Assembly (NCBI GenBank): GCA_009701575.1
Contig: WLJX01000004.1
Span: 1-64,000 of the forward strand
Origin: Actinomycetota bacterium
GTDB lineage: Bacteria > Actinomycetota > Actinomycetes > Nanopelagicales > Nanopelagicaceae
DNA length: 64,000 nucleotides
Direction: 5' to 3'
Shown: positions 39,069 to 49,441 of the stretch, one piece after another
How positions within the stretch are numbered: the stretch's first letter is position 1
Layout of the letters: the number at the start of each line of letters is the position of its first letter
Notes under the pieces: model-generated
Databases searched by the model: none
What the model was told of the DNA's origin: nothing
Seen by the model: the letters and a program-made list of their open reading frames with translations, nothing else
Position numbers and translations under genes: made by a program

Positions 39069-40606
39069 TGGATCGCAAGAAAATATCACGAGCACTTGTC
39101 AGCGTTTATGACAAGGTTGGTTTGGTTGAACTTGGTAAGAACCTGGAAAAACATGGAATTGAGATTCTTTCTACTGGTTCAACTGCTAAAACTTTACGTG
39201 AAGCAGGAGTAAAAGTAATTCCAGTCGAGGAGTACACCGGCTTTCCCGAAATGCTTGGCGGACGCGTAAAGACGCTGCATCCCAGAATTCATGGTGGAAT
39301 ATTGGCCGATCAAAGTGATCCGGAGCATTTGTCACAACTAGCAGCCCAAGATATTGCGCCCTTTGATTTAGTAATCATAAATCTCTATCCATTTACCCAG
39401 ACCATCGCAAGCGGCGCAAAATTTGAAGAATGTATTGAACAAATTGATATTGGTGGACCAAGTATGTTGCGTGGTGCTGCGAAGAATCATAAATCCGTCG
39501 CAGTTATTTCGGATCCATCGCAATACGGATTACTTAATGAAGCTTTGAATAGTGGTGGCTTTACACTGCAAGAACGTCAGAAATTAGCGATGGCTACATA
39601 TCGCAAAACTGCCGAATACGACATTGCTATTTCAGAGTGGTTGGGCAGCGAATTAGATCAGAGCGACTGGCGAGCCAAGGTTTGGAAGAAGATTGCAGAC
39701 CTTAGATATGGTGAGAATCCACATCAATCAGCGACGGTTTACTTAGATAGTTCAACTTCAGTTGGAATAACAAGTGCTAAGCAACACCATGGCAAAGAAA
39801 TGTCATTTAATAATTACACCGATGCTGATGCCGCACTACGGGCAGCTTATGATCACAGCGAACCATGCGTTGCAATTATTAAACATGCAAATCCTTGTGG
39901 AATTGCAATAGCCAGTGATATCGCAACCGCTCATGCCGCAGCTCATGCTTGCGATTCAGTATCTGCTTTCGGGGGAGTAGTGGCCGCAAATCGCTCGGTA
40001 TCAAAGAATATGGCTCTAGCGCTAAGTGAAATATTTACTGAGGTTGTGGTTGCACCAGGATATGAAGATGGTGCAATTGAAATTCTCTCCAAGAAACCAT
40101 CAATTCGAATTCTAGAAATTTCTGATTATAAAATAGCTAAAGAAGAACTTCGCCCAATTTCAGGTGGCATATTGATTCAAGAGACTGATCTCATAAATGT
40201 AGATGGCGATAGTTCAGCAAATTGGCAACAAGTATCAGGTGGAAAAGTGAGCGCGGAAGTTTTGCGAGATTTAGAGTTTGCCTGGCGAAGTGTGCGCGCT
40301 GTTAAGAGCAATGCAATCTTGTTGGCGAAGAACGGTGCATCAGTCGGTGTTGGTATGGGTCAGGTAAATAGAGTTGATAGTGCAAAACTTGCAATCGATC
40401 GTGCTGGAAATCGCGCCCAAGGTTGCGTCGCTGCAAGTGATGCTTTCTTTCCATTTGCCGATGGACTTCAAATTCTCTTAGCCGCCGGAGTATCTGCTGT
40501 CGTAGCGCCAGGTGGAAGTGTGCGTGATGCTGAAGTGATTGAAGCGGCAAAGAGCGCTGGAGTACCCATGTTCTTCACTGGGGTTCGCCATTTTTCACAT
40601 GCCTAA
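39068..40606 (+). CDS. purH: Bifunctional AICAR transformylase/IMP cyclohydrolase
   Basis: Last two steps to IMP. 512 residues. The N-terminal IMP cyclohydrolase (MGS-like) domain has [30 protein letters not shown]. The C-terminal transformylase has the KHANPCGIA motif, [10 protein letters not shown] and the closing [13 protein letters not shown]. It overlaps purN by one base; folD follows after 22 nt. Confidence 0.98.
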   Translation: MDRKKISRALVSVYDKVGLVELGKNLEKHGIEILSTGSTAKTLREAGVKVIPVEEYTGFPEMLGGRVKTLHPRIHGGILADQSDPEHLSQLAAQDIAPFDLVIINLYPFTQTIASGAKFEECIEQIDIGGPSMLRGAAKNHKSVAVISDPSQYGLLNEALNSGGFTLQERQKLAMATYRKTAEYDIAISEWLGSELDQSDWRAKVWKKIADLRYGENPHQSATVYLDSSTSVGITSAKQHHGKEMSFNNYTDADAALRAAYDHSEPCVAIIKHANPCGIAIASDIATAHAAAHACDSVSAFGGVVAANRSVSKNMALALSEIFTEVVVAPGYEDGAIEILSKKPSIRILEISDYKIAKEELRPISGGILIQETDLINVDGDSSANWQQVSGGKVSAEVLRDLEFAWRSVRAVKSNAILLAKNGASVGVGMGQVNRVDSAKLAIDRAGNRAQGCVAASDAFFPFADGLQILLAAGVSAVVAPGGSVRDAEVIEAAKSAGVPMFFTGVRHFSHA

Positions 40607-40616
40607 CTCTTCTCGA

Positions 40617-40622
40617 TAGGAT
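40617..40622 (+). promoter_or_regulatory. Putative -10 (TAGGAT) for leaderless folD
   Basis: TAGGAT then TGCAAT then the folD ATG. It could give folD an own promoter inside the purine operon. The same bases include AGGA, which might instead act as a Shine-Dalgarno with 8-nt spacing, so the reading is ambiguous. Confidence 0.35.
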
Positions 40623-40628
40623 TGCAAT

Positions 40629-41465
40629 ATGAGCGCAATAATTCTTGATGGTAAAGCCACAGCGGCAATAATCAAAGAAGAGTTACGCCAAATCGTTTCA
40701 ACTTTAATCAACAAGCCAGGACTTGGAACAATTTTGGTAGGAGATGATGCGGGTTCGCATTCTTACGTTGATGGAAAACATAAAGATTGTGCTGAAGTTG
40801 GAATTAATTCAATTCGAATTGATCTACCTGCCAACTCAAGTCAGAACGATGTTCTTGCGGCAATCAAGGATTTAAATAACAGCAAAGAATGCACTGGTTA
40901 TATTGTTCAACTCCCAGTTCCAAAGGGAATAAGTGCAAATCTATTATTAGAAAGTATCGACCCAGCCAAAGATGCAGATGGTTTGCATCCACTCAGTTTA
41001 GGGCGATTAGTTATTGGCGAGAAGGCCCCGCTGCCTTGCACCCCCCGTGGCATCCTGGAATTGCTAAATCGTTATTCACTTTCAACTTCCGGGAAAGATG
41101 TTGTGGTTATGGGACGTGGTTTAACCGTTGGACGCCCACTCGCTTTACTTCTATCTCAAAGAGGTAGCGATGCCACCGTAACAATTACCCACACTAAAAC
41201 TGTTGATGTTATTTCACATACCAAGCGCGCGGACATAATCGTTGCCGCAATTGGAAGTGCGCACTTCTTGACTCCAGAGATGATTAAGCCAGGAGCAATC
41301 GTTTTGGATGTCGGCATTACTCGCACCGCAGCAGGTTTACTTGGAGATGTTCATCCAGATGTTGCAAAGGTTGCATCAGCGATTGCACCGATGCCGGGTG
41401 GCGTTGGCCCAATGACTCGCGCAATGCTGCTTTCGAATGTTGTAGAAATGGCGCAACGAATTTAA
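40629..41465 (+). CDS. folD: Methylenetetrahydrofolate dehydrogenase/methenyl-THF cyclohydrolase
   Basis: Makes 10-formyl-THF used by PurN and PurH. 278 residues. Catalytic motif [17 protein letters not shown] (Tyr and Lys), [28 protein letters not shown], and the NADP-binding [28 protein letters not shown] closes the protein. It overlaps the DUF3017 gene by one base. Confidence 0.97.
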   Translation: MSAIILDGKATAAIIKEELRQIVSTLINKPGLGTILVGDDAGSHSYVDGKHKDCAEVGINSIRIDLPANSSQNDVLAAIKDLNNSKECTGYIVQLPVPKGISANLLLESIDPAKDADGLHPLSLGRLVIGEKAPLPCTPRGILELLNRYSLSTSGKDVVVMGRGLTVGRPLALLLSQRGSDATVTITHTKTVDVISHTKRADIIVAAIGSAHFLTPEMIKPGAIVLDVGITRTAAGLLGDVHPDVAKVASAIAPMPGGVGPMTRAMLLSNVVEMAQRI

Positions 41466-41704
41466 TGAAAATTGCTATCGATCGTTTGAGGCTTGCTGCA
41501 TTTGGAATAATCGTTCTAGGTGTTCTCCTTGGGATTTTTAACGTTGTCCGAACAGGAGCGCTTTTACTTGCACTGGGCACTGGCGTCATAGCGATTACTA
41601 AATATTTACGCTCAAATCGCCACCGAAAGATTGAGCTAATTCTCCCCGTTGGAATGGCAATACTACTTTTTGTGGTGGCGCTCACACTGCCTCATGCCAA
41701 GTAA
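41465..41704 (+). CDS. DUF3017-type small membrane protein
   Basis: 79 residues with two or three hydrophobic segments separated by a basic stretch (KYLRSNRHRK). The residue pattern RTGALLLALG and the position right after folD match the actinobacterial DUF3017 family, which has no known function. One-base overlap with folD. Confidence 0.8.
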   Translation: MKIAIDRLRLAAFGIIVLGVLLGIFNVVRTGALLLALGTGVIAITKYLRSNRHRKIELILPVGMAILLFVVALTLPHAK

Positions 41705-41724
41705 CATTTAGCCATTGGGATTTA

Positions 41725-41754
41725 TTAGAAGTAATTAGAAGTACTTAGAAAAGG
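41725..41754 (+). repeat. Three 10-bp tandem repeats before mdh
   Basis: TTAGAAGTAA, TTAGAAGTAC, TTAGAAAAGG in direct tandem. The 10-bp period is about one helical turn, and the last copy runs into the Shine-Dalgarno of mdh. Could be a protein-binding site or part of the mdh promoter region; no clean -35/-10 pair was found. Confidence 0.6.
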
Positions 41755-41764
41755 GAATAAGAAA

Positions 41765-42721
41765 ATGAGTAGATCAGGGAAAGTTACTGTTGTAGGAGCT
41801 GGTTTTTATGGTTCAACAACTGCACTTCGGTTAGCAGAATATGACATCTTTGAAACAGTAGTACTCACAGATATTTTAGAAGGTAAGCCTGAAGGCTTGG
41901 CTTTGGATATGAATCAATCCCGATCAATTGAAGGATTCGAAACAAAGATTGTTGGCGCAACAACTACTGCTGAAGGTGCAGGATACGAAGCAACTGCTAA
42001 CTCCGAAGTTGTAGTTATCACTGCAGGATTGCCACGCAAGCCAGGCATGAGTCGTATGGATTTAATCGGCGTAAACGCTGGAATCGTTCGAGGCGTTGCT
42101 GAAAATATTGCTAAGCATTCACCAAACGCCGTAATTATTGTTGTTTCAAATCCATTAGATGAAATGACCGCACTTACCCAATTGGCTACATCGTTTCCTA
42201 AGAATCGTGTAATGGGCCAGGCTGGAATGTTGGACACCGCACGCTTTACAAACTTTGTTGCCGAAGAACTTAAGGTACCTGTTGCTTCAGTAAAGACGTT
42301 AACTCTTGGTTCACATGGCGACACAATGGTTCCAGTTCCAAGTCGTTGCACTGTCGACGGTAAGCCGCTAACTGAACTTTTGGATTCAGCAAAAATAGAA
42401 TCACTTGTTGACCGCACTAGAAACGGTGGTGCAGAAGTTGTTGCACTACTTAAAACAGGCTCTGCTTATTACGCACCATCTGCAGCCGCAGCAAGAATGG
42501 CCAAAGCAGTCAAGGAAGATTCTGGTGCAGTAATGCCAGTGTGTGCCTGGGTTGATGGCGAATATGGAATCAGTGGTGTATATCTCGGCGTTGAAGCCGA
42601 AATTGGAAAGAGCGGAGTTCGCAAAGTTGTTGAAGGTGCGTTAACTCCTTCAGAAGTAGAAGCTCTCAAGGCGGCAGCAGAAGCTGTTCGCGCCAAGCAA
42701 GCAGATGTTAAAGATCTCTAA
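41765..42721 (+). CDS. mdh: Malate dehydrogenase (lactate-dehydrogenase-like type)
   Basis: 318 residues. NAD-binding start VTVVGAGFYGSTTALRLAE, with the adenine-ribose Asp near LTDILEG. Substrate loop AGLPRKPGMSRMDL (both Arg residues as in malate rather than lactate enzymes), VVSNPLDEMT, and the catalytic LGSHGDTMVP. This is the MDH3/LDH-like form rather than the longer MDH common in high-GC actinobacteria. Shine-Dalgarno AAAAGGG is about 11 nt upstream. icd follows 33 nt downstream. Confidence 0.95.
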   Translation: MSRSGKVTVVGAGFYGSTTALRLAEYDIFETVVLTDILEGKPEGLALDMNQSRSIEGFETKIVGATTTAEGAGYEATANSEVVVITAGLPRKPGMSRMDLIGVNAGIVRGVAENIAKHSPNAVIIVVSNPLDEMTALTQLATSFPKNRVMGQAGMLDTARFTNFVAEELKVPVASVKTLTLGSHGDTMVPVPSRCTVDGKPLTELLDSAKIESLVDRTRNGGAEVVALLKTGSAYYAPSAAAARMAKAVKEDSGAVMPVCAWVDGEYGISGVYLGVEAEIGKSGVRKVVEGALTPSEVEALKAAAEAVRAKQADVKDL

Positions 42722-42754
42722 AACTTAAGAAGAAAATAGAAACGGGCGAAGAAA

Positions 42755-43972
42755 ATGTCGAAGATTAAAGTAGAGGGAACAGTCGTTGAACTAGATGGCG
42801 ATGAGATGACTCGCATTATTTGGTCATTTATCAAAGAGAAATTGATCTTGCCTTATCTAGATGTAAATCTTGAATATTACGACCTCGGAATTGAACACCG
42901 AGACGCCACAAATGATCAGGTAACTATTGATTCTGCTAATGCGATAAAGAAGCATGGCGTGGGAATTAAGTGCGCAACCATAACTCCAGACGAGGCCCGA
43001 GTTGAAGAATTTGGTCTAAAGCAGATGTGGAAGTCACCGAATGGAACTATCCGCAATATTTTGGGTGGCGTAATTTTCCGTGAACCAATCATTATGAAGA
43101 ATGTGCCAAGACTTGTTCCTAACTGGACCAAGCCAATCGTTATCGGCCGTCATGCATATGGCGATCAGTACAAGGCCACAGATTTCCGAGTTCCAGGTGC
43201 CGGCACGCTAACAATGACATTCACACCTAAAGATGGTTCAAAGCCTATGGAATTTAACGTCTTTGATTTTCCATCATCTGGTGTTGCGATGGGTATGTAT
43301 AACTTAGATGACTCAATTCGCGACTTTGCGCGTGCATCGATGAATTATGGTTTAATCCGAAACTATCCAGTATTTCTTTCGACTAAGAACACAATTTTAA
43401 AGGCTTACGATGGTCGCTTCAAAGATATTTTTGCAGAAGTTTTCGAGAGTGAATTCAAAGCTAAGTTTGATGCCGCAGGCATCACTTATGAGCACCGTTT
43501 AATTGATGACATGGTTGCAACCTCACTTCGTTGGGAGGGTGGTTATGTTTGGGCCTGTAAGAATTACGATGGCGATGTGCAATCAGATACCGTCGCACAA
43601 GGTTACGGATCACTCGGTTTAATGACTTCAGTACTTATGACTCCAGATGGATTAACCGTTGAATCTGAAGCTGCACACGGAACGGTTACTCGTCACTTCC
43701 GCGATCACCAAGCCGGAAAGCAAACTTCAACAAATCCAATTGCATCTATCTTTGCTTGGACACAAGGTCTATCTCACCGTGCAAAGTTGGATAACAATCC
43801 AGCGCTTGCAGAGTTTGCATCAACTCTTGAGAAGGTCTGCGTACAAACTGTTGAATCTGGAAAGATGACTAAGGATCTTGCAATCCTGATTTCAAAAGAT
43901 AGCCCTTGGTTAAATACTCAAGACTTCTTAGCCGCAATCGATGAGAATCTAAAGGTCGCCTTAAATAAGTAA
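42755..43972 (+). CDS. icd: NADP-dependent isocitrate dehydrogenase (homodimeric, eukaryote-like type)
   Basis: 405 residues. The pattern [58 protein letters not shown] and [16 protein letters not shown] is that of type II IDH, found in eukaryotes and some bacteria, and not the monomeric IDH of many corynebacteria and mycobacteria. Basic NADP-selecting residues are consistent. Oxidatively decarboxylates isocitrate to 2-oxoglutarate. It ends at a strong terminator. Confidence 0.96.
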   Translation: MSKIKVEGTVVELDGDEMTRIIWSFIKEKLILPYLDVNLEYYDLGIEHRDATNDQVTIDSANAIKKHGVGIKCATITPDEARVEEFGLKQMWKSPNGTIRNILGGVIFREPIIMKNVPRLVPNWTKPIVIGRHAYGDQYKATDFRVPGAGTLTMTFTPKDGSKPMEFNVFDFPSSGVAMGMYNLDDSIRDFARASMNYGLIRNYPVFLSTKNTILKAYDGRFKDIFAEVFESEFKAKFDAAGITYEHRLIDDMVATSLRWEGGYVWACKNYDGDVQSDTVAQGYGSLGLMTSVLMTPDGLTVESEAAHGTVTRHFRDHQAGKQTSTNPIASIFAWTQGLSHRAKLDNNPALAEFASTLEKVCVQTVESGKMTKDLAILISKDSPWLNTQDFLAAIDENLKVALNK

Positions 43973-43987
43973 TTCATTTGTTACAGA

Positions 43988-44025
43988 AAAAAGCCCCGCA
44001 CCAGATATTGGCAGCGGGGCTTTTT
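43988..44025 (+). terminator. Bidirectional terminator between icd and the sugar ABC ATPase gene
   Basis: AAAAAGCCCCGC / GCGGGGCTTTTT with a 14-nt loop. Runs of A and T on both sides make it work on both strands, fitting its place between convergent genes. Confidence 0.92.
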
Positions 44026-44037
44026 AGTTATCACTAA

Positions 44038-45123
44038 TTAATTAATGCGGAGTCCTGAATTTGCATCAAATAGGTGAACCGCAGCTGGAATTGCATTAAC
44101 TGAGATTGTTGCACCTGGCTTTGGTGGATTCTTTGGATCCCAACGAACAATTACTTGTGCGCCTTCATCAGTTTCTTGTGCAAACTTAATGCTCTTATCT
44201 ACTGGCTTACCGTAGATGAAAGCATCTGAACCAAGCTCTTCAACAACTTCAACTTGAACATCGAAGCCACCTGAAGTAGCAGGAACAAAACCTTCTGGGC
44301 GGACACCAACTGTTACAACTGCACCAGCACTTGCTGGAACATCAACAGCGAAGCCACCAAGTTGTGCTTTGCCACCCGAAACTGGAACTGTCAGCAAGTT
44401 CATTGCTGGAGAACCAATAAATCCGGCAACGAAAGCATTTGCTGGACGATCATAAAGATTGCGAGGTGTATCAACTTGCTGAAGCAGACCATCTTTAAGA
44501 ACTGCTACGCGATCTCCCATTGTCATTGCCTCTACTTGATCGTGTGTCACATAAACTGTTGTGATTCCAAGACGACGTTGTAGTGCGGCAATTTGAGTAC
44601 GAGTTGCAACACGAAGCTTTGCATCCAAGTTTGATAGCGGTTCATCCATCAAGAACACTTGTGGCTCACGAACAATTGCGCGACCCATTGCTACGCGTTG
44701 ACGCTGTCCGCCAGATAGCGCCTTTGGCTTACGGTCTAAATAATCTTCAAGATCAAGAAGCTTTGCTGCTTCCTTAACGCGACGATCGCGTTCTGCTTTA
44801 TCTATGCCAGCAATCTTTAGTGCGAAGCCCATGTTTTCGGCTACGGACATATGTGGATAGAGCGCGTATGACTGGAACACCATTGCAATATCGCGATCTT
44901 TTGGTGCAACGTGAGTTACATCTTTATCGCCAATGCGGATTGAACCAGTATCAACTTCTTCTAGGCCGGCAAGCATGCGGAGTGATGTTGATTTTCCGCA
45001 ACCTGATGGGCCAACTAGAACAAGGAATTCACCATCATTGATAGTTAGACTTAACTTATCTACTGCAGGCTTGGTGGTGCCTGGATAAACGCGAGATGCA
45101 TTTTCAAATACGACTGATGCCAT
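44038..45123 (-). CDS. Sugar ABC transporter ATPase of the MsiK/UgpC type
   Basis: 361 residues. NBD with Walker A GPSGCGKSTSLRM, Q-loop MVFQSYALYPHMSV, signature LSGGQRQRVAMGRAIV, Walker B VFLMDEPLSNLDAKLR, and VYVTHDQVEAMTMGDR. The C-terminal 120 residues form the OB-type regulatory (TOBE) domain of the MalK group. No permease or binding protein is adjacent, so it probably energizes several sugar importers, as MsiK does in Streptomyces. Reverse-strand ATG with AAGGAGAAG upstream and a structured leader. Confidence 0.92.
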   Translation of the reverse strand: MASVVFENASRVYPGTTKPAVDKLSLTINDGEFLVLVGPSGCGKSTSLRMLAGLEEVDTGSIRIGDKDVTHVAPKDRDIAMVFQSYALYPHMSVAENMGFALKIAGIDKAERDRRVKEAAKLLDLEDYLDRKPKALSGGQRQRVAMGRAIVREPQVFLMDEPLSNLDAKLRVATRTQIAALQRRLGITTVYVTHDQVEAMTMGDRVAVLKDGLLQQVDTPRNLYDRPANAFVAGFIGSPAMNLLTVPVSGGKAQLGGFAVDVPASAGAVVTVGVRPEGFVPATSGGFDVQVEVVEELGSDAFIYGKPVDKSIKFAQETDEGAQVIVRWDPKNPPKPGATISVNAIPAAVHLFDANSGLRIN

Positions 45124-45142
45124 CTTTTTACTTCTCCTTTTC

Positions 45143-45202
45143 CGGGCAGGTACGTGCCCGACGATCCTTTGGATAAAGGCTTTGCTACCGCTCGGTTGAG
45201 CG
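45143..45202 (-). promoter_or_regulatory. Leader with three consecutive inverted repeats before the sugar ATPase gene
   Basis: Perfect inverted repeats: CGGGCA-6-TGCCCG (45143-45160), CCTTT-4-AAAGG (45166-45179), CGCTC-4-GAGCG (45189-45202). On the reverse strand TAACCT (45215-45210) could be the -10, which would start the transcript near 45203, right at the first hairpin. The CGGGCA repeat may alternatively be an operator. I know of no riboswitch with this layout. Confidence 0.5.
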
Positions 45203-45230
45203 TGGGCATAGGTTACGCGTCGGAGGCGAT

Positions 45231-46592
45231 ATGCGCCACCCGCATAGCATCGCCTACCGAGCCAAAGAAGTTACCCTTACGCCTGTGACCATCCACATCC
45301 TGCGCGATATCGGCCTGGTGCTCCTCTTTATTGCGGTAGCTGGATTCTTTGTCGCAGCTGAAATTGCCCTGATCTCGTTGCGGGATTCCCAGATCCGCCA
45401 ACTTGAGGGAACGAGCAAGCGCGGCGATCGCGTAGTTCAATTAACGAAAAATCCAAACCGGTTCTTAGCCGCAGCTCAAGTTGGAATTACCTTCTTAGGA
45501 TTTTTATCAGCAGCTCTAGGTTCCGAGCGCCTTGGTAAATATGTAGCACCAATCTTTGAGGATTGGGGCTTATCAAGAACTGTTAGTGAAACCCTTGCAC
45601 TCGTTTCAATAACAATTGTAATTGCATATATCTCTCTGGTTTTTGGCGAACTTGTCCCAAAGCGACTTGCACTTTACCGAACTGAAATAATTGCGCTCGC
45701 AGCAGCTCCAACAATTGATTTGATGGCGAAAATATTCCGTCCAGTTATTTGGTTGCTTTCAAAATCTACTGATGCAATTACAAAACTATTTGGTCTTAGC
45801 TCAAAAGAGATTCGCAGCGAAATATCTGAAGCCGAACTAGTTGACTTGGTTTCTGGACATACGGCGCTAAGTGAAGAAGAGCGCGAAATTGTAGAAGAAG
45901 TATTTGCTGCCGGCGATCTGCAATTACATGAAATTATGGTGCCGAGAACTGAAGTAGATTTCATGGATGTCGGCTTAACAATTAGTGATGCAATAACCGT
46001 TGCCGTTGAACGCTCACATTCGAGATATCCAGTTACTAGGGGTAGCACAGATGAAGTCATCGGTTTCCTTCACGTACGAGATTTACTAAATCCAAAAGTT
46101 AATTCATCGGCAGGTGAAACTATTCTTGACTTAGTTCGACCTGTGTTAAATCTTCCGGGAACCAAAGGGGTGTTACCAGCACTTGCGGAAATGCGCGGTA
46201 AGCGAAGTCATATTGCAGTAGTTTTGGATGAGTATGGCGGAACTGACGGAATAGTTACGCTGGAAGACCTTGTCGAGTGCCTAATCGGTGACATTCAAGA
46301 TGAATACGATGAAGATGATTTAGAAGTAACACCACAAGCACGAACTGGGGATTTTGAAGTTGATGGCTTAATTTCACTCGAAGATCTTTACGATCAGACT
46401 GGAATCGTTATCCCAGAGGGGCCATATGAAACTGCTGGTGGCTTTGTAATGCATCATTTAGGGCGTATTCCCCAGCTCCATGATGTGATAAATATTGCGA
46501 AGGTTCGCATAACTGTTTTAACTCTTGAAGGAAAACGGGCAGGTCAATTACTGATATCAAGAGATGAATGGAAAGATAGCCCTCATGAATAA
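45231..46592 (+). CDS. CNNM/CBS-domain membrane protein (CorC/TlyC family)
   Basis: 453 residues. The N-terminal DUF21/CNNM domain has three to four membrane segments ([48 protein letters not shown]). Then a CBS pair ([54 protein letters not shown]) and a C-terminal CorC-HlyC domain. The family moves Mg/Co or other ions; older annotations call it hemolysin. GGAGG lies 4 nt before the ATG. It overlaps trpS by 8 nt (ATGAATAA). Confidence 0.9.
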   Translation: MRHPHSIAYRAKEVTLTPVTIHILRDIGLVLLFIAVAGFFVAAEIALISLRDSQIRQLEGTSKRGDRVVQLTKNPNRFLAAAQVGITFLGFLSAALGSERLGKYVAPIFEDWGLSRTVSETLALVSITIVIAYISLVFGELVPKRLALYRTEIIALAAAPTIDLMAKIFRPVIWLLSKSTDAITKLFGLSSKEIRSEISEAELVDLVSGHTALSEEEREIVEEVFAAGDLQLHEIMVPRTEVDFMDVGLTISDAITVAVERSHSRYPVTRGSTDEVIGFLHVRDLLNPKVNSSAGETILDLVRPVLNLPGTKGVLPALAEMRGKRSHIAVVLDEYGGTDGIVTLEDLVECLIGDIQDEYDEDDLEVTPQARTGDFEVDGLISLEDLYDQTGIVIPEGPYETAGGFVMHHLGRIPQLHDVINIAKVRITVLTLEGKRAGQLLISRDEWKDSPHE

Positions 46593-47598
46593 CGGAGTTA
46601 AAGAACGTGTTTTGTCGGGCATTCAACCGACTCACGACTCCTTTCATCTTGGAAATTATTTAGGCGCAATTAAGCAGTGGGTAGATCTTCAAAGTTCAAA
46701 TGATGCGTTCTATTGCGTAGTTGATCTGCATGCACTGACTATTGAAACAAAGCCAGAGGATTTAAAACGTCGCACTCTTGCTTCAGTTGCCCAATTGATT
46801 GCGCTAGGACTTGATCCTGAAAAATGTACGCTCTTCATTCAATCTCATGTTCCTGCGCATAATCAATTAGCCTGGGTTTTGGAATGTCTAACTGGATTCG
46901 GTGAAGCCAGTCGAATGACGCAATTTAAAGATAAATCTCAAAAAGCTGGATCAGATCGGACCGTGGTTGGACTCTTTACATATCCAATCCTGCAGGCCGC
47001 AGACATCTTGTTGTATCAGGCAAATAAAGTCCCAGTAGGTGAAGATCAGCGTCAGCATATTGAATTAACACGAGATCTTGGACAACGATTCAACTCAAAA
47101 TTTGGTGAAACATTCACAATTCCCGAAGGCTATATTCTAAAAGCTGGAGCAAAGATTAATGATTTACAAGAACCAACGGCGAAGATGAGTAAATCAAGTT
47201 CAGCTAGTTCTGGAGTTATTGAACTCATGGATAGTCCAGAAATAAACACTAAGAAGATTAAGAGCGCAGTTACAGATACTGGTCGTGAAGTAACTTTTGA
47301 TGAGAAAGAAAAGCCTGGTATTTCAAACTTATTAACTATTTATAGCGCACTAACTGGTAAAAATATTGATGAGTCACAGCAAGATTTTGAAGGAAAAGGC
47401 TATGGAGATTTCAAGGGAGCCGTAGCGGATGTAGTGGTCGATTACCTAAAGCCAGTTAGAGATAAGGCGAATAAACTTCTTCAAGATGAAACTCACCTAA
47501 ATAAGCTTCTCGCAATCGGTGCTGAAAAGGCTAACGCAGTTGCATCTAAAACTTTAAAAGATACTTACAACGCCCTAGGGCTTATCTCTCGTGGCTAA
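46585..47598 (+). CDS. trpS: Tryptophanyl-tRNA synthetase
   Basis: Class I synthetase, 337 residues from the ATG at 46585; the track start at 46564 adds 7 residues. [20 protein letters not shown] holds the HIGH-like motif and [10 protein letters not shown] the KMSKS loop. [14 protein letters not shown] is a TrpRS hallmark. It overlaps both neighbours by 8 nt. Confidence 0.97.
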   Translation: MNNGVKERVLSGIQPTHDSFHLGNYLGAIKQWVDLQSSNDAFYCVVDLHALTIETKPEDLKRRTLASVAQLIALGLDPEKCTLFIQSHVPAHNQLAWVLECLTGFGEASRMTQFKDKSQKAGSDRTVVGLFTYPILQAADILLYQANKVPVGEDQRQHIELTRDLGQRFNSKFGETFTIPEGYILKAGAKINDLQEPTAKMSKSSSASSGVIELMDSPEINTKKIKSAVTDTGREVTFDEKEKPGISNLLTIYSALTGKNIDESQQDFEGKGYGDFKGAVADVVVDYLKPVRDKANKLLQDETHLNKLLAIGAEKANAVASKTLKDTYNALGLISRG

Positions 47599-48598
47599 AC
47601 GTTTCTTAGTCTTTCTAGCTTTAGTTGCACTCTCGCCATTAATTGCAGTACCTGCCAAAGCAGCACCAGCAAAGGTAAAAATTGGAATTGTTTACGAAGT
47701 CGGTGGTCGCGGGGATAAATCTTATGATGATGCTGTAGCAATCGGAGTAGATGCTGCTAAGAAGAAATTTGGCCTATCTGATTTCGACGTTCGCGAATTG
47801 GTAACCACCGGAATAGATTTTGATCGAGAGAACCGCATTGAATTCTTAGTCAAGGCTAAGTACGACTTAGTAATAGGAGTCGGACCATTCTTTGATGAAG
47901 CAATGAACTTTATGTCCGAAAAATATCCTGAATCCGAATTCGCAATAGTTGGAAGTTCTGGCGTCGAATCCTTAAATGTTAGTTGTATGGCATTCGCCCT
48001 TGATCAAAGCGCATATTTAGCTGGGGTTATGGCAGCCTTGAATTCCAAGTCAGGGAAGATTGGCTACTTGGGGGACAGCGATAACCCAAAAAACGGTTTG
48101 ATGCTTCGTAATTTTCAGGCCGGCGCAAACTATGGGCTGTCAAAGGTAAAGGTAATTGCACGAGATCCTATTTCTAGCGCAGCGAGCGATGTTTCGGAGC
48201 TCTCCAACCAAGGCGTAGATGTGTTCTTCTCTACCTGGTCACGGGATGGAAGCGTCCTAAATTCAATTACCAAATTAAGTAAAGGTAAGAAAGTAATTAA
48301 GTTAATTGGAGTGCGACCAGATCAGTATTTCCTAGCAAGTAAAGCGGCACAAAAGCATTTGATTGGTTATGTAAATCAAAGATATGACAGCGCAGTGATT
48401 GATCTATTCGAGGCCGCTATCTCTGGAGTTTCGATTACTGAAGAAGTAGATGCGAAAAACGGCGTATTTGGTCGCACTTTCAACCTACAAAATAGGGGAA
48501 TTGATCTTGTCGCAACAACGGCAAATCAGGCATCAAAGAGCGCAGTATCAAGGGCAAAGAGCGCACTTGTTGCAAAGAAAATTAAGGTTGTTAAATAA
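47591..48598 (+). CDS. BMP-family substrate-binding protein (PnrA/Med-like)
   Basis: 335 residues. Signal peptide [24 protein letters not shown], cleaved before APAKVK; unlike most BMP proteins there is no lipobox Cys. The BMP fold shows [29 protein letters not shown]-like segments, [14 protein letters not shown] and KIGYLGDS. Members bind purine nucleosides for an ABC importer. No partner transporter is adjacent. The GTG overlaps trpS by 8 nt (GTGGCTAA). Convergent with the dehydrogenase fragment gene only 2 nt away. Confidence 0.85.
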   Translation: MAKRFLVFLALVALSPLIAVPAKAAPAKVKIGIVYEVGGRGDKSYDDAVAIGVDAAKKKFGLSDFDVRELVTTGIDFDRENRIEFLVKAKYDLVIGVGPFFDEAMNFMSEKYPESEFAIVGSSGVESLNVSCMAFALDQSAYLAGVMAALNSKSGKIGYLGDSDNPKNGLMLRNFQAGANYGLSKVKVIARDPISSAASDVSELSNQGVDVFFSTWSRDGSVLNSITKLSKGKKVIKLIGVRPDQYFLASKAAQKHLIGYVNQRYDSAVIDLFEAAISGVSITEEVDAKNGVFGRTFNLQNRGIDLVATTANQASKSAVSRAKSALVAKKIKVVK

Positions 48599-48600
48599 CA

Positions 48601-49440
48601 TTAGATTCCGATTGGGTGCCAAATTGTTTTGATTTCCATAAAATTGGTCATTCGCTTAGTAGATTGCAATTCGCTAAATGAGTAAATTCGCTTAAGGTTT
48701 TCAGCGCCTAGCTCTTTAAGCTCAGAAAATTCGCTCTTGCTAACACCTGTTGCATCAATTCCATCAATATCCATATGGGAACCAGCCCAAGATATAAATT
48801 GATCGAATTTTCCGGTTAGAACGTTTACTACGCCGGCAGGTACATCACTAGTAGAAATGCACTCCGCCAAAGTTATTGCGCATAGTGGGTTCTTCTCATT
48901 TGCAATCAAGATTGCAGTATTACCGCTGGCAATAATTGGGGCCAGGCTTGCAACAAGATTTAACAATGAAGGCTTTGCATCAGCAAAAATTGCAACAACG
49001 CCAAGGCTCTCTGGGATTGAGAAGTTGTAGTACGGACCAGATACTGGGTTAGTAGATCCCGAAATTGAATCAATCTTGTCGCACCAACCTGCATACCAAA
49101 CCCAGGTATCGATTGCGCTCTGCACTTGAGCTTTCGCAGCGGTAGGTGTTGCTCCCTCTTGCGTAACAATTTCAGCAACAAACTGATCAATTCGCCCCTG
49201 CATTATTTCAGCAACGCGATAAAGAACCTGTCCTCGGTTGAATGCAGTAGCGCTAGACCAACCATGATGGGCAGTTCTGGCCGCCACAACTGATTCGCGC
49301 AAATCTTTTCTTGACCCAAGGCATGGATTCGCTAGAAATTTACCTTTGGCATCTTTAACTTCATAAACTCGACCAGATTCACTTCGTGGAAAACTTCCAT
49401 TGATGAATAACTTATAAGTCTTCATTACATCTATGCGCAT
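48601..49440 (-). CDS. Short aldehyde-dehydrogenase-like protein without catalytic domain
   Basis: 279 residues, against about 480 for a full enzyme. It covers the NAD-binding half (LFINGSFPRSESGRVYEV, AFNRGQVLYRVAEIM, WVWYAGWCDKI, VAGVVNVLTG-like DVPAGVVNVLTG). It then ends without the catalytic Cys and Glu motifs, and the canonical PWN motif is replaced (VVAIFADAKPSLLNLV). The ORF is intact, in frame, and 1 nt after the full-length ALDH gene, so it looks maintained, not decayed. Paired full plus dead ALDH units resemble the two halves of ALDH16 proteins. A structural partner of the upstream enzyme is likely. Confidence 0.8.
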   Translation of the reverse strand: MRIDVMKTYKLFINGSFPRSESGRVYEVKDAKGKFLANPCLGSRKDLRESVVAARTAHHGWSSATAFNRGQVLYRVAEIMQGRIDQFVAEIVTQEGATPTAAKAQVQSAIDTWVWYAGWCDKIDSISGSTNPVSGPYYNFSIPESLGVVAIFADAKPSLLNLVASLAPIIASGNTAILIANEKNPLCAITLAECISTSDVPAGVVNVLTGKFDQFISWAGSHMDIDGIDATGVSKSEFSELKELGAENLKRIYSFSELQSTKRMTNFMEIKTIWHPIGI

Positions 49441-49441
49441 T

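Noticed and set aside
41914-42417. 167-aa reverse-strand ORF opposite mdh
   Set aside because: Contained in mdh; no motif and no ribosome-binding site.
48601-49440. Pseudogene call for the short ALDH
   Set aside because: Frame is intact, start and stop fit the operon, and a conserved short partner next to a full ALDH is plausible.
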